Assembly (NCBI RefSeq): GCF_028369295.1
Contig: NZ_JAQMYP010000007.1
Coordinates: forward strand, 1 to 64,000
Origin: Streptomyces sp. HD
GTDB taxonomy: Bacteria > Actinomycetota > Actinomycetes > Streptomycetales > Streptomycetaceae
DNA: 64,000 bases
Direction: 5' to 3'
The notes under the pieces were generated by a model that did no database searches, had not been told where the DNA came from, and saw only the letters and a program-made list of their open reading frames with translations. Of the stretch, positions 42,332-50,750 are shown piece by piece; the stretch's first letter is position 1; each line of letters opens with the position of its first letter. Both the position numbers and the translations under genes were made by a program.

Positions 42332-43954
42332 CTAGGCGGAATACCCGACAGCTTCTGGCGTGATTTCTTTCAGTTCTCCCTCCTCCACCATCAGCCAGCG
42401 CGTGATGCCGATCGACTCCAGGAACGGCAGATCGTGACTGGCCACGATCAGCGCCCCCTCGTACGACTCCAGGGCCGAGGTGAGCTGCCGCACGCTCGCC
42501 ATGTCCAGGTTGTTCGTCGGCTCGTCCAGCATCAGCAGCTGCGGCGCGGGCTCCGCCAGCATCAGCGCGGCCAGAGCCGCACGGAAGCGTTCGCCGCCGG
42601 AGAGCGTCGCCGCCTTCTGGTCGGCGCGGGCGCCCCGGAACAGGAAGCGGGCCAGGCGTGCCCGGATCCGGTTGTTGGTGGCACCCGGCGCGAACCGGGC
42701 CACGTTCTCGGCGACCGACAGCTCGTCGTCGAGGACGTCCAGCCGCTGCGGCAGGAAACGCAGCGGGACGTGCGCCGTCGCCTCGCCCGCCACCGGCGCC
42801 AGTTCGCCGGCGATCGTCCGCAGCAGCGTCGTCTTGCCCGAGCCGTTGCGCCCGATCAGCGCGATCCGCTCCGGACCGTGCAGATCGAGACCGGCCACCC
42901 GCGCGCCGTACACCAGCTCCAGGTCGCGCAGCGTGAGCACGCCACGGCCCGGCGGTACGGCCGTGTACGGCAGGTCGACGCGGATCTCGTCGTCGTCCCG
43001 CACGGCCTCCACCGCCTCGTCGAGCCGGTCCTTGGCATCGGCGAGCTTCTCCTCGTGCATGATCCGGTGCTTGCCCGCGGACTCCTGCGCCGCGCGCTTG
43101 CGCGCACCCATGACGATCTTCGGCTCGCGCTTCTGGTCCCACATCTTCTGGCCGTACCGCTTGCGGCGGGCCAACTTGACCTGGGCGTCCACCAGTTCGC
43201 GCTTCTGCTTCTTCAGGTCTGCCTCGGCGACCCGCACCATGCGCTCGGCCGCCTCCTGCTCGGTGGCGAGGGCTTCCTCGTACGCCGAGTAGTTGCCGCC
43301 GTACCGGGTGATCTCCCCGGAGCGCAGATCGGCGATCTGGTCGACCAGGTCCAGGAGTTCACGGTCATGGCTGACCACCACCATCACCCCGGGCCAGGAC
43401 TCGACGGCCGAGTACAGCCGCCTGCGTGCGTACAGGTCGAGGTTGTTGGTGGGCTCGTCGAGGAGCAGGACGTCGGGTCGGCGCAGCAGCAGTGCGGCCA
43501 GCCGCAGCAGTACCGACTCACCGCCCGACACCTCGCCGATCGTGCGGTCCAACTCGACGTGGCCGAGCCCGAGTTCACCGAGGGTGGCGAGGGCGCGCTC
43601 CTCCACGTCCCAGTCGTCGCCGACGGTCTCGAAGTGCTCCTCGGCCACGTCGCCCGCCTCGATGGCGTGCAGCGCGGCCCGCTGCGCGGCGATGCCGAGG
43701 GCCACGTCGACCTTCAGTGCGGTGTCGAGCGTGACGTTCTGCGGGAGATAGCCGACCTCGCCCGCGACGCGCACGTCGCCGTCGGCCGGGGTCAGCTCAC
43801 CGGCGATGAGCTTCAACAGGGTTGATTTTCCCGACCCGTTGACGCCGACGAGCCCGGTCCTGCCGGGACCGAACGCGGCGTCCAGGTCCTCGAAGACGGG
43901 GGTGCCGTCGGACCAGGTGAAGGAAAGGGAGGTACAGGTGATGGAACTAGGCAT
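42332..43954 (-). CDS. ABC-F ribosome-protection-type ATPase
   Basis: The 540-residue protein is a soluble tandem ATPase with Walker A motifs GVNGSGKST and GRNGSGKTT, signatures VSGGES and LSGGER, and Walker B LLLLDEPTNNLD and LLMLDEPTNNLD. The charged linker (EADLKKQKRELVDAQVKLAR to KRYGQKMWDQKREPKIVMG) is the expected tRNA-facing arm. It likely protects ribosomes from a translation inhibitor. It is the first gene of an operon with the UvrA-like gene and has a 220-nt leader behind a canonical promoter. The ATG is at 43954. Confidence 0.88.
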   Translation of the reverse strand: MPSSITCTSLSFTWSDGTPVFEDLDAAFGPGRTGLVGVNGSGKSTLLKLIAGELTPADGDVRVAGEVGYLPQNVTLDTALKVDVALGIAAQRAALHAIEAGDVAEEHFETVGDDWDVEERALATLGELGLGHVELDRTIGEVSGGESVLLRLAALLLRRPDVLLLDEPTNNLDLYARRRLYSAVESWPGVMVVVSHDRELLDLVDQIADLRSGEITRYGGNYSAYEEALATEQEAAERMVRVAEADLKKQKRELVDAQVKLARRKRYGQKMWDQKREPKIVMGARKRAAQESAGKHRIMHEEKLADAKDRLDEAVEAVRDDDEIRVDLPYTAVPPGRGVLTLRDLELVYGARVAGLDLHGPERIALIGRNGSGKTTLLRTIAGELAPVAGEATAHVPLRFLPQRLDVLDDELSVAENVARFAPGATNNRIRARLARFLFRGARADQKAATLSGGERFRAALAALMLAEPAPQLLMLDEPTNNLDMASVRQLTSALESYEGALIVASHDLPFLESIGITRWLMVEEGELKEITPEAVGYSA

Positions 43955-44181
43955 AAGGCGCCTCCGCGGTTGCTCGAAATCGATCAGGGGCAAACGCGTA
44001 TCGAGACACCGGCGACCAACGGGAGAGGCCTCGGAGAGGAGGGGTATGAGAAAAGCCCTGCTCCGGAGGACGGCTCGAACGCCGAGGTCGCACGCGGCGC
44101 ACACCTCAGGTGTGACGCGGTGTCTCAGGACCTCAGACGAGCAACGTCCTTCTCCAATCGACGGCAACAGGACCGCTGTAC
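43955..44181 (-). promoter_or_regulatory. Structured leader of the ABC-F/UvrA operon
   Basis: Between the promoter and the ABC-F ATG lie about 220 nt of leader. In mRNA order it contains GGAGAAGGA with a TTG CTC GTC TGA mini-ORF (44133-44144), a hairpin CACACC-TGA-GGTGTG near 44100-44115, a GC hairpin CGGC-GTTCGA-GCCG (44071-44084), and a terminator-like hairpin AGCC...GGCT followed by TTTT (44051-44075). The last two share the GAGCCG segment, so they exclude one another, as in transcription attenuators. The mini-ORF is the least certain element. Confidence 0.5.
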
Positions 44182-44210
44182 ACCGTAGGAGAGGGCGGGG
44201 AGGGTGTCAA
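44182..44210 (-). promoter_or_regulatory. Strong vegetative promoter of the ABC-F/UvrA operon
   Basis: A perfect -35 box TTGACA (minus strand, 44205-44210) and a -10 box TACGGT (44182-44187) are separated by 17 bp. This is among the best matches to a housekeeping (HrdB-type) promoter in the window. Transcription should begin near 44175 and read a long structured leader before the ABC-F gene. Confidence 0.8.
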
Positions 44211-44354
44211 CGCAATTAATCGGAGGCAGGTAGTTCGCAGGCGCGCAGCCGGAGGCGTGTGATCGGAGTCCGTGATCGCAGGCCCGCTCACGCCTCACGT
44301 TCATGTCGGATTCCTGCCAGCTCCCGCCCGTGCGCGGGTGGTTGGCTGAAACGC

Positions 44355-45206
44355 ATGACCAAGGACACCGACCAGCATGCCGGGACCCTGCGCGACCGCG
44401 CTCGCGCCTTCCGTTCCCTGCACGTCCCGGGCACCCCACTCGTTCTGCCGAACGTCTGGGACGCCGCCGGCGCCCGCATCGTCGAGGACGCCGGGGCCGC
44501 CGCCGTGGCCACCACCAGCGCGGGGCTGGCCTGGACCCTCGGTGCCGCCGACGGCGACCGACTGGACCGCGACCGGGCCCTGGAGGCGGTCGCGCGCATC
44601 GTGGCCGCCGTGGACGTGCCCGTCACCGCGGACATCGAGAGCGGCTACGCGCAGGATCCGGCGGGCGTCGCCGAGACGATCCGGGCGGTGCTGGGGCTGG
44701 GCGCGGTGGGGGTGAACATCGAGGACGCCCTGTACGAGGGCGGCGCAGGCCCGCTTCGTTCCGTGTCCGAACAGGCCGAGCGGATCAACGCGGCCCGCGA
44801 GGCAGCAGACGATCAGGGGGTGCCGCTGTTCGTGAACGCCCGCATCGACACCTTCCTGCGGGGCGTCGGGGGAGTGGACGCCACGGTGGAGCGGGCGGCC
44901 GCCTTTTTGGCCGCGGGCGCCGACGGGATCTTCGTCCCCGGGGCCGTCGACCCGGGAACCGTGAAGCTGCTCGTCGACGGGATCGACGCGCCGCTGAATG
45001 TGCTGGCCGGACCCGGCGCACCGCCCGTCGCCGAACTGGCCGCGCTCGGGGTGGCCCGCGTCAGCGCCGGCTCGGCGATCGCCGAGGCCGCCCACGCTCT
45101 CGTCCGGCGCGCCGCGCGGGAGCTCCTCGACGCCGGGACGTACGAGACGTTGGCGGGCGGGCTCGACTACGGCGAGCTCAATTCCCTGCTGGGACAGGAG
45201 CGTTAG
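44355..45206 (+). CDS. Isocitrate lyase/PEP mutase family protein
   Basis: The 283-residue protein is a TIM-barrel member of the phosphoenolpyruvate mutase/isocitrate lyase superfamily: LPNVWDAAGARIVEDAGA near the N-terminus, metal-binding ADIESGYA, NIEDALYEGG and NARIDTFLR. It lacks the KKCGH active-site cysteine loop of isocitrate lyase. Possible reactions are cleavage of a 2-hydroxy or oxalo compound, or phosphonate chemistry; the substrate is not known. The ATG is at 44355. Confidence 0.85.
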   Translation: MTKDTDQHAGTLRDRARAFRSLHVPGTPLVLPNVWDAAGARIVEDAGAAAVATTSAGLAWTLGAADGDRLDRDRALEAVARIVAAVDVPVTADIESGYAQDPAGVAETIRAVLGLGAVGVNIEDALYEGGAGPLRSVSEQAERINAAREAADDQGVPLFVNARIDTFLRGVGGVDATVERAAAFLAAGADGIFVPGAVDPGTVKLLVDGIDAPLNVLAGPGAPPVAELAALGVARVSAGSAIAEAAHALVRRAARELLDAGTYETLAGGLDYGELNSLLGQER

Positions 45207-45234
45207 CCGGGCCGTGCCCGGCCGGCGGGACGTC

Positions 45235-45651
45235 TCAGCAGGCGTCCCGCATCAGCTCCGCGAGGTCGCGGTCCAGGTCGAGCTGGAGGTGCTCCAGGCC
45301 GAGCGGGACCAGGTCGCTCGTGGACTGCAGGAAGCGCCGGACCTCGTTGCTGCGGATGTGGATGACCGCGGTGCCCTCGGGGGCGTGGAACTCCAGGACG
45401 GTGCGGTCGAAGCCGTACGGCCGCACCCGGACGTCGCCATGACCCTCGGGACCCTCCAGGCCGGCAAGCAGCAGCTCGCGGCTGAAGGTCCAGCAGACCT
45501 CCACGCCCTCCAGCGTGGCCGGGGCCGGGAAGGTCATGCGGACGGCGAACGGGTCGCGCCGGTCGTAGTGAAGGGTCGCGGGAATGCTCGGCATCCGCGG
45601 CGCGGCGGCGACGAGACGGGCCTCGACAGGCTGCTCGATGACGGTGGACAA
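45235..45651 (-). CDS. ssgD: SsgA-like sporulation/cell-division protein (SALP)
   Basis: The 138-residue protein has the SALP fold: PATLHYDRRDPFAVRMTFP, the FSRELLLAGLEGPEGHGDVRVRP core, and the LEFHAPEGTAVIHIRSNEVRRFL region, as in SsgA and SsgB. These are actinomycete proteins that guide peptidoglycan synthesis and septum placement. GGGAG 7 bp upstream supports the TTG at 45651; an ATG at 45684 would add 11 residues. The position matches ssgD (SCO6722) of S. coelicolor from memory, so the symbol is tentative. Confidence 0.8.
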   Translation of the reverse strand: MSTVIEQPVEARLVAAAPRMPSIPATLHYDRRDPFAVRMTFPAPATLEGVEVCWTFSRELLLAGLEGPEGHGDVRVRPYGFDRTVLEFHAPEGTAVIHIRSNEVRRFLQSTSDLVPLGLEHLQLDLDRDLAELMRDAC

Positions 45652-45935
45652 CGCCTTGCTCCCTTGTGACGGCTGGACGAACATCCGGGCGGACGAGACC
45701 GGGCACTGGTAGAGACGACAGAATCAGCCAATCCGTGCACACGAATGTCGAGTGACCTGCGTCACCGCCTTCATGCACGGGAGTGAGGGATTCGCCCTCC
45801 TGTGCCGGGAAAGGCCTGTGTCATCGCCTGTTGTCCCGGTGGTCATCCGTGCATGCCCGTGCTCTTCCCGTGGCCTTCCCGCGATGGGCGTGGCCATCTG
45901 GACGCCACCGTGGCAGTCGGCTAGCTTCGCCCGCC
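45652..45935. other. Divergent intergenic region, SALP to HCF136-like gene
   Basis: The 284 bp between the SsgD-like gene and the exported repeat protein hold the promoters of both. A short inverted repeat CCGTGCA/TGCACGG sits near 45735-45780, and CCGTGCA recurs near 45847. Frames through the region are not supported as genes. Confidence 0.4.
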
Positions 45936-47039
45936 ATGAGGCGTTCGGGGAGCACGCGACGGTTGGGGCGTACGTTTCGGACAGTGGCCGCGGGGGTGGC
46001 GTGCGGGGCGGCGATGGCCGCGCTGACGGCCGTACCCGCGCAGGCGCACGAGGCGGAGCGCCGGGGGCCGCACTGGGAACTCAAGGACAGCGGCACGCCC
46101 GAGGTGCGGTTCCGGGGGCTGGCGGCGGTCAGCCGGAACACCGCGTGGCTGGCCGGAACCCAGGGCACCGTGCTGCGCACCACCGACGGCGGCGCGAGCT
46201 GGCGGAACGTCTCACCGCCGGGCGCCGGTGAGCTGCAGTTCCGGGACGTCGAGGCGTTCGACGCGCGGCGGGCCGTGGTGCTGGCGATCGGCGAGGGCGA
46301 GGCGTCTCGTGTGTACCGCACGGACGACGGCGGGGCGACCTGGACCGAGTCCTTCCGCAACACCGACGCGAAGGCCTTCTACGACTGCATGACCTTCCTC
46401 GACCGCCGCCACGGCCTGGCGATGAGCGACCCGGTCGACGGCCGGTTCCGCATCCTGTCGACCAGTGACGGCGGCCGTTCCTGGAAGGTGCTGCCCAGCG
46501 AGGGGATGCCCGCCGCGCTGGAGGGCGAGGCCGGCTTCGCGGCGAGCGGGCAGTGCCTGGTCGGTTCCGGCCCGAAGGACGTCTGGCTGGCCACCGGCGG
46601 GGCGGCACGCGCGCGTGTGCTGCACTCCGGCGACCGAGGGTTGACCTGGACGGCCGCCGACAGCCCGATCCCGGCGGGCGACCCGGCCCGCGGTGTCTTC
46701 GCCCTCGCCTTCCGGGACCGCGCGCATGGCCTCGCGGTCGGCGGGGACTACCGCCCGGACCAGGCCTCGCCGCAGGCCGCGGCACGCACGGCCGACGCCG
46801 GGCGGGACTGGCGGCCCGCCGCCACGCCGCCGCCCGCCTACCGCTCCGGTCTCGCCTGGCTCCCGTACAGCCGCACCGCCGCCCTCGCGGTCGGCCCCAC
46901 CGGGACCGACCTGACGACCGATGGCGGGCGCACTTGGCGGACGGTCGACAGCGGTTCGTACGACACGGTGGACTGCACGCCCGACCTGGGGTGCTGGGCG
47001 GCGGGGGAGAAGGGCCGGGTCGCGCGGCTGGAGGGCTGA
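45936..47039 (+). CDS. Exported HCF136/BNR-repeat beta-propeller protein
   Basis: The 367-residue protein has a signal peptide (RTVAAGVACGAAMAALTAV, cleavage near AQA) and several sialidase/BNR-type Asp-box repeats (TTDGGASWRN, TDDGGATWTE, TSDGGRSWKV, TTDGGRTWRT), as in the photosystem-II assembly factor HCF136/YCF48 family. In actinomycetes these are extracellular beta-propellers of unknown function. The ATG at 45936 is at the signal sequence start; the longer upstream frame is not plausible. Confidence 0.82.
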   Translation: MRRSGSTRRLGRTFRTVAAGVACGAAMAALTAVPAQAHEAERRGPHWELKDSGTPEVRFRGLAAVSRNTAWLAGTQGTVLRTTDGGASWRNVSPPGAGELQFRDVEAFDARRAVVLAIGEGEASRVYRTDDGGATWTESFRNTDAKAFYDCMTFLDRRHGLAMSDPVDGRFRILSTSDGGRSWKVLPSEGMPAALEGEAGFAASGQCLVGSGPKDVWLATGGAARARVLHSGDRGLTWTAADSPIPAGDPARGVFALAFRDRAHGLAVGGDYRPDQASPQAAARTADAGRDWRPAATPPPAYRSGLAWLPYSRTAALAVGPTGTDLTTDGGRTWRTVDSGSYDTVDCTPDLGCWAAGEKGRVARLEG

Positions 47040-47158
47040 GGGCGGAGTGCTCGACGGCGGAACGCGGCGCGGAGCTCGACGCCGGAGTGCGTCGGGGTGA
47101 GGGGCCCGACGCCGGAATGCGGGTACTCGGACGCGGACTGCGAGAGGAGTGACCCGAC

Positions 47159-47485
47159 ATGCCACGCGGTTCGAGCGCCAAGCGTGAACGTCAGTACGAG
47201 CACATCAAGCAGAGCGCCCAGGACCGGGGTGAGAGCGCCTCGCGCGCCGAGGAGATCGCGGCGCGGACGGTGAACAAGGAGCGCGCCCGCTCGGGCGAGT
47301 CGAAGACCGCCAGCCGTACGTCCACCCAGGACATGTCCTCCGGCAGGCGGGGCGGCCAACGGTCGGGCAAGGGCTCCCAGGGCCCCACCTACGACCAGCT
47401 CTACGAGGAGGCCAAACGCCGCAACATCCATGGCCGTTCGGACATGAACAAGAGCCAGCTGAAGCAGGCGCTGGGCGGCAAGTGA
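47159..47485 (+). CDS. Small basic protein with Rho-N/SAP-like C-terminus
   Basis: This is a 108-residue very basic protein. Its first half is a charged helix (KRERQYEHIKQSAQDRGESA, EEIAARTVNKERARSG), its middle is low-complexity Ser/Gly/Arg, and its end (YEEAKRRNIHGRSDMNKSQL) resembles the Rho termination factor N-terminal fold. It is often annotated as a plasmid-stabilisation protein in Streptomyces. GAGAGGAGT is correctly placed before the ATG at 47159. A nucleic-acid-binding role is likely but unproven. Confidence 0.75.
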   Translation: MPRGSSAKRERQYEHIKQSAQDRGESASRAEEIAARTVNKERARSGESKTASRTSTQDMSSGRRGGQRSGKGSQGPTYDQLYEEAKRRNIHGRSDMNKSQLKQALGGK

Positions 47486-47494
47486 CGAGGCCCC

Positions 47495-47791
47495 TCAGCC
47501 GAGCGTCTCGCGATACCGCTCCAGCGCCGGCGCCGTCTTCGTGGCGACGAACTCGGTGATGCGGTACGCGCATACCCCGGCGCCGACGAACGGATCGGTG
47601 GCGGCGATCTCCTCGATCCGGGCCCGATCCTCCGCGACGGCCAGAATCACCCCACCGTCGCGGGGGTTCTTGCGCCCGGACGCGAGAAAGACCCCCTTCT
47701 CGTACAGCTCGTCGAGCCACGCCACATGGGCCTCCAGCACGGCGTCGACGTCCTCGATGGGGGCGGTGTAGGTCAGCTCCAGCACGAACAT
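47495..47791 (-). CDS. YciI-like protein
   Basis: The 98-residue protein matches the YciI/dimeric alpha-beta-barrel family: FVLELTYTAPIEDVDAVLEA at the start, LASGRKNPRDGGVILAV in the middle, and DPFVGAGVCAYRITEF. Such proteins are small stress or metabolic enzymes of largely unknown role. It converges on the preceding small basic protein gene 9 bp away. Its start at 47791 lies in the promoter region of the divergent endonuclease V gene. Confidence 0.85.
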   Translation of the reverse strand: MFVLELTYTAPIEDVDAVLEAHVAWLDELYEKGVFLASGRKNPRDGGVILAVAEDRARIEEIAATDPFVGAGVCAYRITEFVATKTAPALERYRETLG

Positions 47792-47844
47792 GATCGCGAG
47801 CCTACCCCTGGGCCGTCGGCGCCCGTCCGCGCCCCCGTACGCTC

Positions 47845-48540
47845 ATGCCCACCATGACGACCGTACGCATTCCCGCGGGCTGGCCCGCGACCGAGGAAGA
47901 GGCCCGCGCCGTGCAGGACGAGCTGCGCGAGCGAGTGGTGCTCGACGAGCCGGGTCCGCCGCCCGGCACCGGGCACGTGACGGGCGTGGACGTGGCCTAC
48001 GACGACGAACGCGACGTGGTGGCGGCCGCGGCGGTCGTCCTCGACGGGGCGACCCTGGACGTCGTCGCCGAGGCCACGGCCGTCGGGCAGGTCTCCTTCC
48101 CGTACGTGCCCGGGCTGCTGGCCTTCCGCGAGATTCCCACGGTGCTGGCCGCCCTCGACGCCCTGCCCTGTCCGCCCGGCCTGGTCGTCTGCGACGGCTA
48201 CGGACTCGCCCACCCCCGCCGCTTCGGCCTCGCCGGCCACCTGGGCGTCCTCACCGGCCTGCCCACGATCGGCGTCGCCAAGAACCCGTTCACCTTCACC
48301 TACGCCGACCCCGCCACCACACGCGGATCCTCCGCCCCGCTCATGGCGGACGACGAGGAGGTCGGCCGCGCCCTGCGCACCCGGGACGCCGTCAAACCGG
48401 TCTTCGTCTCGGTCGGCCACCGGGTGAGCCTCGACAACGCCTGCGCGCACGTGCTTGCGCTGACCCCCCAATATCGGCTTCCGGAGACGACGCGCACTGC
48501 GGACGCGCTCTGCCGGAAGGCGTTGCGGGAGGCGACCTAG
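47845..48540 (+). CDS. nfi: Endonuclease V (deoxyinosine 3' endonuclease)
   Basis: The 231-residue protein has the EndoV motifs GVDVAYDD (catalytic Asp), PYVPGLLAFREIP (Glu), and DGYGLAHPRRFGLAGHLGV (second Asp and the wedge region), with GVAKNPF near the end of the core. It nicks DNA one base 3' to deoxyinosine. An internal ATG three codons in (47854) is an alternative start. Its TAG overlaps the TAG of the convergent small gene as CTAG. Confidence 0.92.
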   Translation: MPTMTTVRIPAGWPATEEEARAVQDELRERVVLDEPGPPPGTGHVTGVDVAYDDERDVVAAAAVVLDGATLDVVAEATAVGQVSFPYVPGLLAFREIPTVLAALDALPCPPGLVVCDGYGLAHPRRFGLAGHLGVLTGLPTIGVAKNPFTFTYADPATTRGSSAPLMADDEEVGRALRTRDAVKPVFVSVGHRVSLDNACAHVLALTPQYRLPETTRTADALCRKALREAT

Positions 48541-48743
48541 CCGTCTCGGCCTCCAGCGGGGTCCTCGACGGACCAGCGGCCCACCTCGCGATACTCCGAG
48601 TCGTAGATGACCGAGCCGTCGCCGGGCCGGAGCTCGTAGTGGCCCAGGTTGCCGACCCAGTACCTGAGGATCCGGCCCAGCTCGCCCGCCGGATCCTTCG
48701 CCAACGCTGCGTCGTCCATGCCGACTTCGAGAAGGAACTTCAT
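48537..48743 (-). CDS. 68-residue small protein of phage/actinobacterial type
   Basis: The short protein MKFLLEVGMDDAALAKDPAG... resembles small proteins recalled from actinobacteriophages and accessory regions (acidic beta-strand, DPAGELGRILRYW helix, terminal YREVGRWSV). Its upstream region is unusually AT-rich for this window (TTCATTCAATTGCCAAT near 48756-48772) and contains the inverted repeat CAAGTG/CACTTG (48749-48754, 48776-48781). Function is unknown. It shares a CTAG stop overlap with the endonuclease V gene. Confidence 0.6.
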   Translation of the reverse strand: MKFLLEVGMDDAALAKDPAGELGRILRYWVGNLGHYELRPGDGSVIYDSEYREVGRWSVEDPAGGRDG

Positions 48744-48942
48744 ACCTTCAAGTGTTTCATTCAATTGCCAATCGGCACTTGCCTCGGCAGGGGCACTGCT
48801 GAACGGCCCTTGCGACGGGAAAAGTCTCAAACCGCCGAGGACGGCGACCCGGCCGGTCCGGCCCTCCCGCACGTGATCTGAGTACGGGCCCTGAGTACCA
48901 GTACGGATGTGGCGGCGTGGCCCGGTCGGCAGGCTGAGCCGC

Positions 48943-49089
48943 ATGACGACGCACCGCTCCCCGAAGCCCCTCGCCGACCCCGACCGCCCCGTCGAGCGGG
49001 CCGTGACGGCCGCGCTGGTTCTCGCCACGCTGGCCGGGCTCGGCTGGATCGTGGGGATGATCTACACCATCGCGGGGTGGCCGCTCTAG
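48943..49089 (+). CDS. Small single-pass membrane protein
   Basis: The 48-residue ORF has a Pro/Arg-rich N-terminus and one predicted transmembrane helix (VTAALVLATLAGLGWIVGMI). Such tiny membrane proteins are common in Streptomyces and seldom annotated. The ATG at 48943 has no strong Shine-Dalgarno, and the call depends on composition and the clean hydrophobic helix. The function is unknown. Confidence 0.45.
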   Translation: MTTHRSPKPLADPDRPVERAVTAALVLATLAGLGWIVGMIYTIAGWPL

Positions 49090-49161
49090 GGCTGCCGGGC
49101 CAAGCGGCGAGGCCGCTCCACGATCGCAATGATCACGCGGAACGGCCGTCGCAGAATCGGT

Positions 49162-50340
49162 TCAGCGGCTTGTGGCAAGCCGGAAGGTGATCCCCGCCGT
49201 ACGCAGTCGCTCGATCAACGCGTCGCCCATCGCGACCGCCGTCGTGACCTGCCCGGCCGTCGGCGGCAGGTCGTCGAAGGCCAGGGAGAGTGCCGACTCG
49301 GCGAACATCTTCGCCGTCTCGCCGTAGCCGGGGTCCCCGCCCGCGACCTCGGTGAAGACTCGGCGGCCACCGCCCTCACCGACGAAGCGGACCGAGAACC
49401 AGCTCTTGGCGCGCTTTTCGGCACTCGGCCCCTCGCCGGGCTTGAGCCGGTCGGACAACCACCGCCGGGCGGGCGGCAGTTGGGCGGCCGTGAAGAGCGC
49501 GCCCACCGCAGCGACCCCGCCGACCGCGACGGGCAGATGCCGTACGGCGGCGAAGTGGCGGTAGCGGAAGTCGGGGCCGTAGCGGTCGAGGGCCCGCGCG
49601 GAGCGCTTGACGATCTGCGGGTCGATCGTGGGCAGCGGCACCGCCCACGCGCCGACCTCGTTGGCGAACCGGGGCATGCCCTTCGGTGCCAGTGCCCGGC
49701 GCCCCATCAGCCGCGGCTCGTGGCGGGCCCGGTCACGCGCGGCGGCCAGCATCTGGCGCCCGCGCGAGAACTGGTTGAGCGCCGACGCGAACGTACCGCC
49801 CGAGAAGGTGGCATCGGCCGTCACGTACCCGTCCACCGCCAGCGGCACCCCCTCCGGCAGCTGCTGGACCGTGAAGTACGCGCCCAGGTCGTGCGGGATC
49901 GAGTCGAACCCACAGGCGTGCACCAGCCGAGCGCCCGTCTCACGCGCGCGTGCGTCGTGCAGGACGTACGTCCGGTCCACGAACTCCGGCTCGCCGGACA
50001 GATCGAGATAGTCGGCCCCGGTGTCCGCGCAGGCGGCGACGAGATCCTCGCCGTACATCACATAGGGCCCCACCGTCGTGGCCACCACGCGCGCGTGCTC
50101 GGCGAGACGGCGCATCGAGGCCGGATCGGCGACGTCCGCCTCCAGCAGCCCGATCCCTTCGCCGCCCGGCAGCGACTCGCGCAGCCGCTCCAGCTTCTCC
50201 TTGCCGCGGCCGGCGATCGCCCAGCGCAGCCCCTCGGGCGCGTGCGCGGCCAGGTACTCCGCGGTGAGCGTCCCGACGAAGCCGGTCGCCCCGAAGAGCA
50301 CGATGTCGTACGGGCGATTCGCCCTGTTCAGGCTGGTCAT
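49162..50340 (-). CDS. Saccharopine dehydrogenase-like reductase (trans-acting enoyl reductase family)
   Basis: The 392-residue protein has the N-terminal Rossmann motif VLFGATGFVGTLTAEYL and the GFDSIPHDLGAY region of the saccharopine dehydrogenase-like family that includes mycobacterial trans-acting enoyl reductase Rv2953. It probably reduces a lipid or amino-acid-derived substrate with NAD(P)H. No associated polyketide genes are present, so the specific reaction is unknown. The ATG at 50340 is followed directly by the nucleotide-binding fold. Confidence 0.85.
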   Translation of the reverse strand: MTSLNRANRPYDIVLFGATGFVGTLTAEYLAAHAPEGLRWAIAGRGKEKLERLRESLPGGEGIGLLEADVADPASMRRLAEHARVVATTVGPYVMYGEDLVAACADTGADYLDLSGEPEFVDRTYVLHDARARETGARLVHACGFDSIPHDLGAYFTVQQLPEGVPLAVDGYVTADATFSGGTFASALNQFSRGRQMLAAARDRARHEPRLMGRRALAPKGMPRFANEVGAWAVPLPTIDPQIVKRSARALDRYGPDFRYRHFAAVRHLPVAVGGVAAVGALFTAAQLPPARRWLSDRLKPGEGPSAEKRAKSWFSVRFVGEGGGRRVFTEVAGGDPGYGETAKMFAESALSLAFDDLPPTAGQVTTAVAMGDALIERLRTAGITFRLATSR

Positions 50341-50457
50341 GACACCCCTCGGTCTCGGAGCACGCGCCGTTGTCGGTGGCCGAGGCTAGCGTGACGCGTG
50401 CGGAGCCCGACGGCGAGCCCGGAGGTAGCCGGAGGTACGCGGTGGCCGTGCCCGGGA

Positions 50458-50633
50458 ATGCCCCGATACAGCCCTTGGGGTGAGCAGTCGCGAAGGTCGA
50501 CGGGAAGGTGTTCGTCTTCCTTGGCGTCGACGACGGCAGCCATCCGCTGGGCGTCACCGTGAAGCTCAGGGGCGAGTCGGCCCACCGCACGATCGCGCCC
50601 AAGCGGCTGACAGCGGAGCTGGACGCGCCCTGA
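50458..50633 (+). pseudogene. Degenerate YjbR/MmcQ-family remnant
   Basis: Reading from 50484 to the stop at 50631 gives AVAKVDGKVFVFLGVDDGSH, then PLGVTVKLRGESAHR, the typical core of the YjbR/MmcQ family. The frame is closed by TGA just upstream. In the +1 frame ATG CCC CGA TAC AGC CCT TGG GGT GAG gives MPRYSPWGE, matching the PWG motif that normally precedes this core; the two frames join at 50484 with a one-base deletion. The C-terminal half is missing. It is likely a decayed gene. Confidence 0.4.
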
Positions 50634-50725
50634 TTCCGTCGGCGCCGGTTCGCAGACCGCCTCCCGGCGGGTAACTTCCTAAGCGCTTGCTCTTGTATCC
50701 GCTGCAGCACATTCTTAGCATCACT

Positions 50726-50750
50726 GGTGTTACATCAGTTGTGTCACACC
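50726..50750. promoter_or_regulatory. Candidate MerR operator of the acyl-CoA cluster
   Basis: This is an inverted repeat GGTGTTA-N11-TCACACC with one mismatch, located 13-37 bp upstream of the CoA-transferase ATG. GTTACATC (50729-50736) followed by TCACAC also occurs on the minus strand upstream of the MerR gene (60252-60265). MerR proteins often bind between -35 and -10, and the location fits control of this cluster by the linked MerR. Confidence 0.5.
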
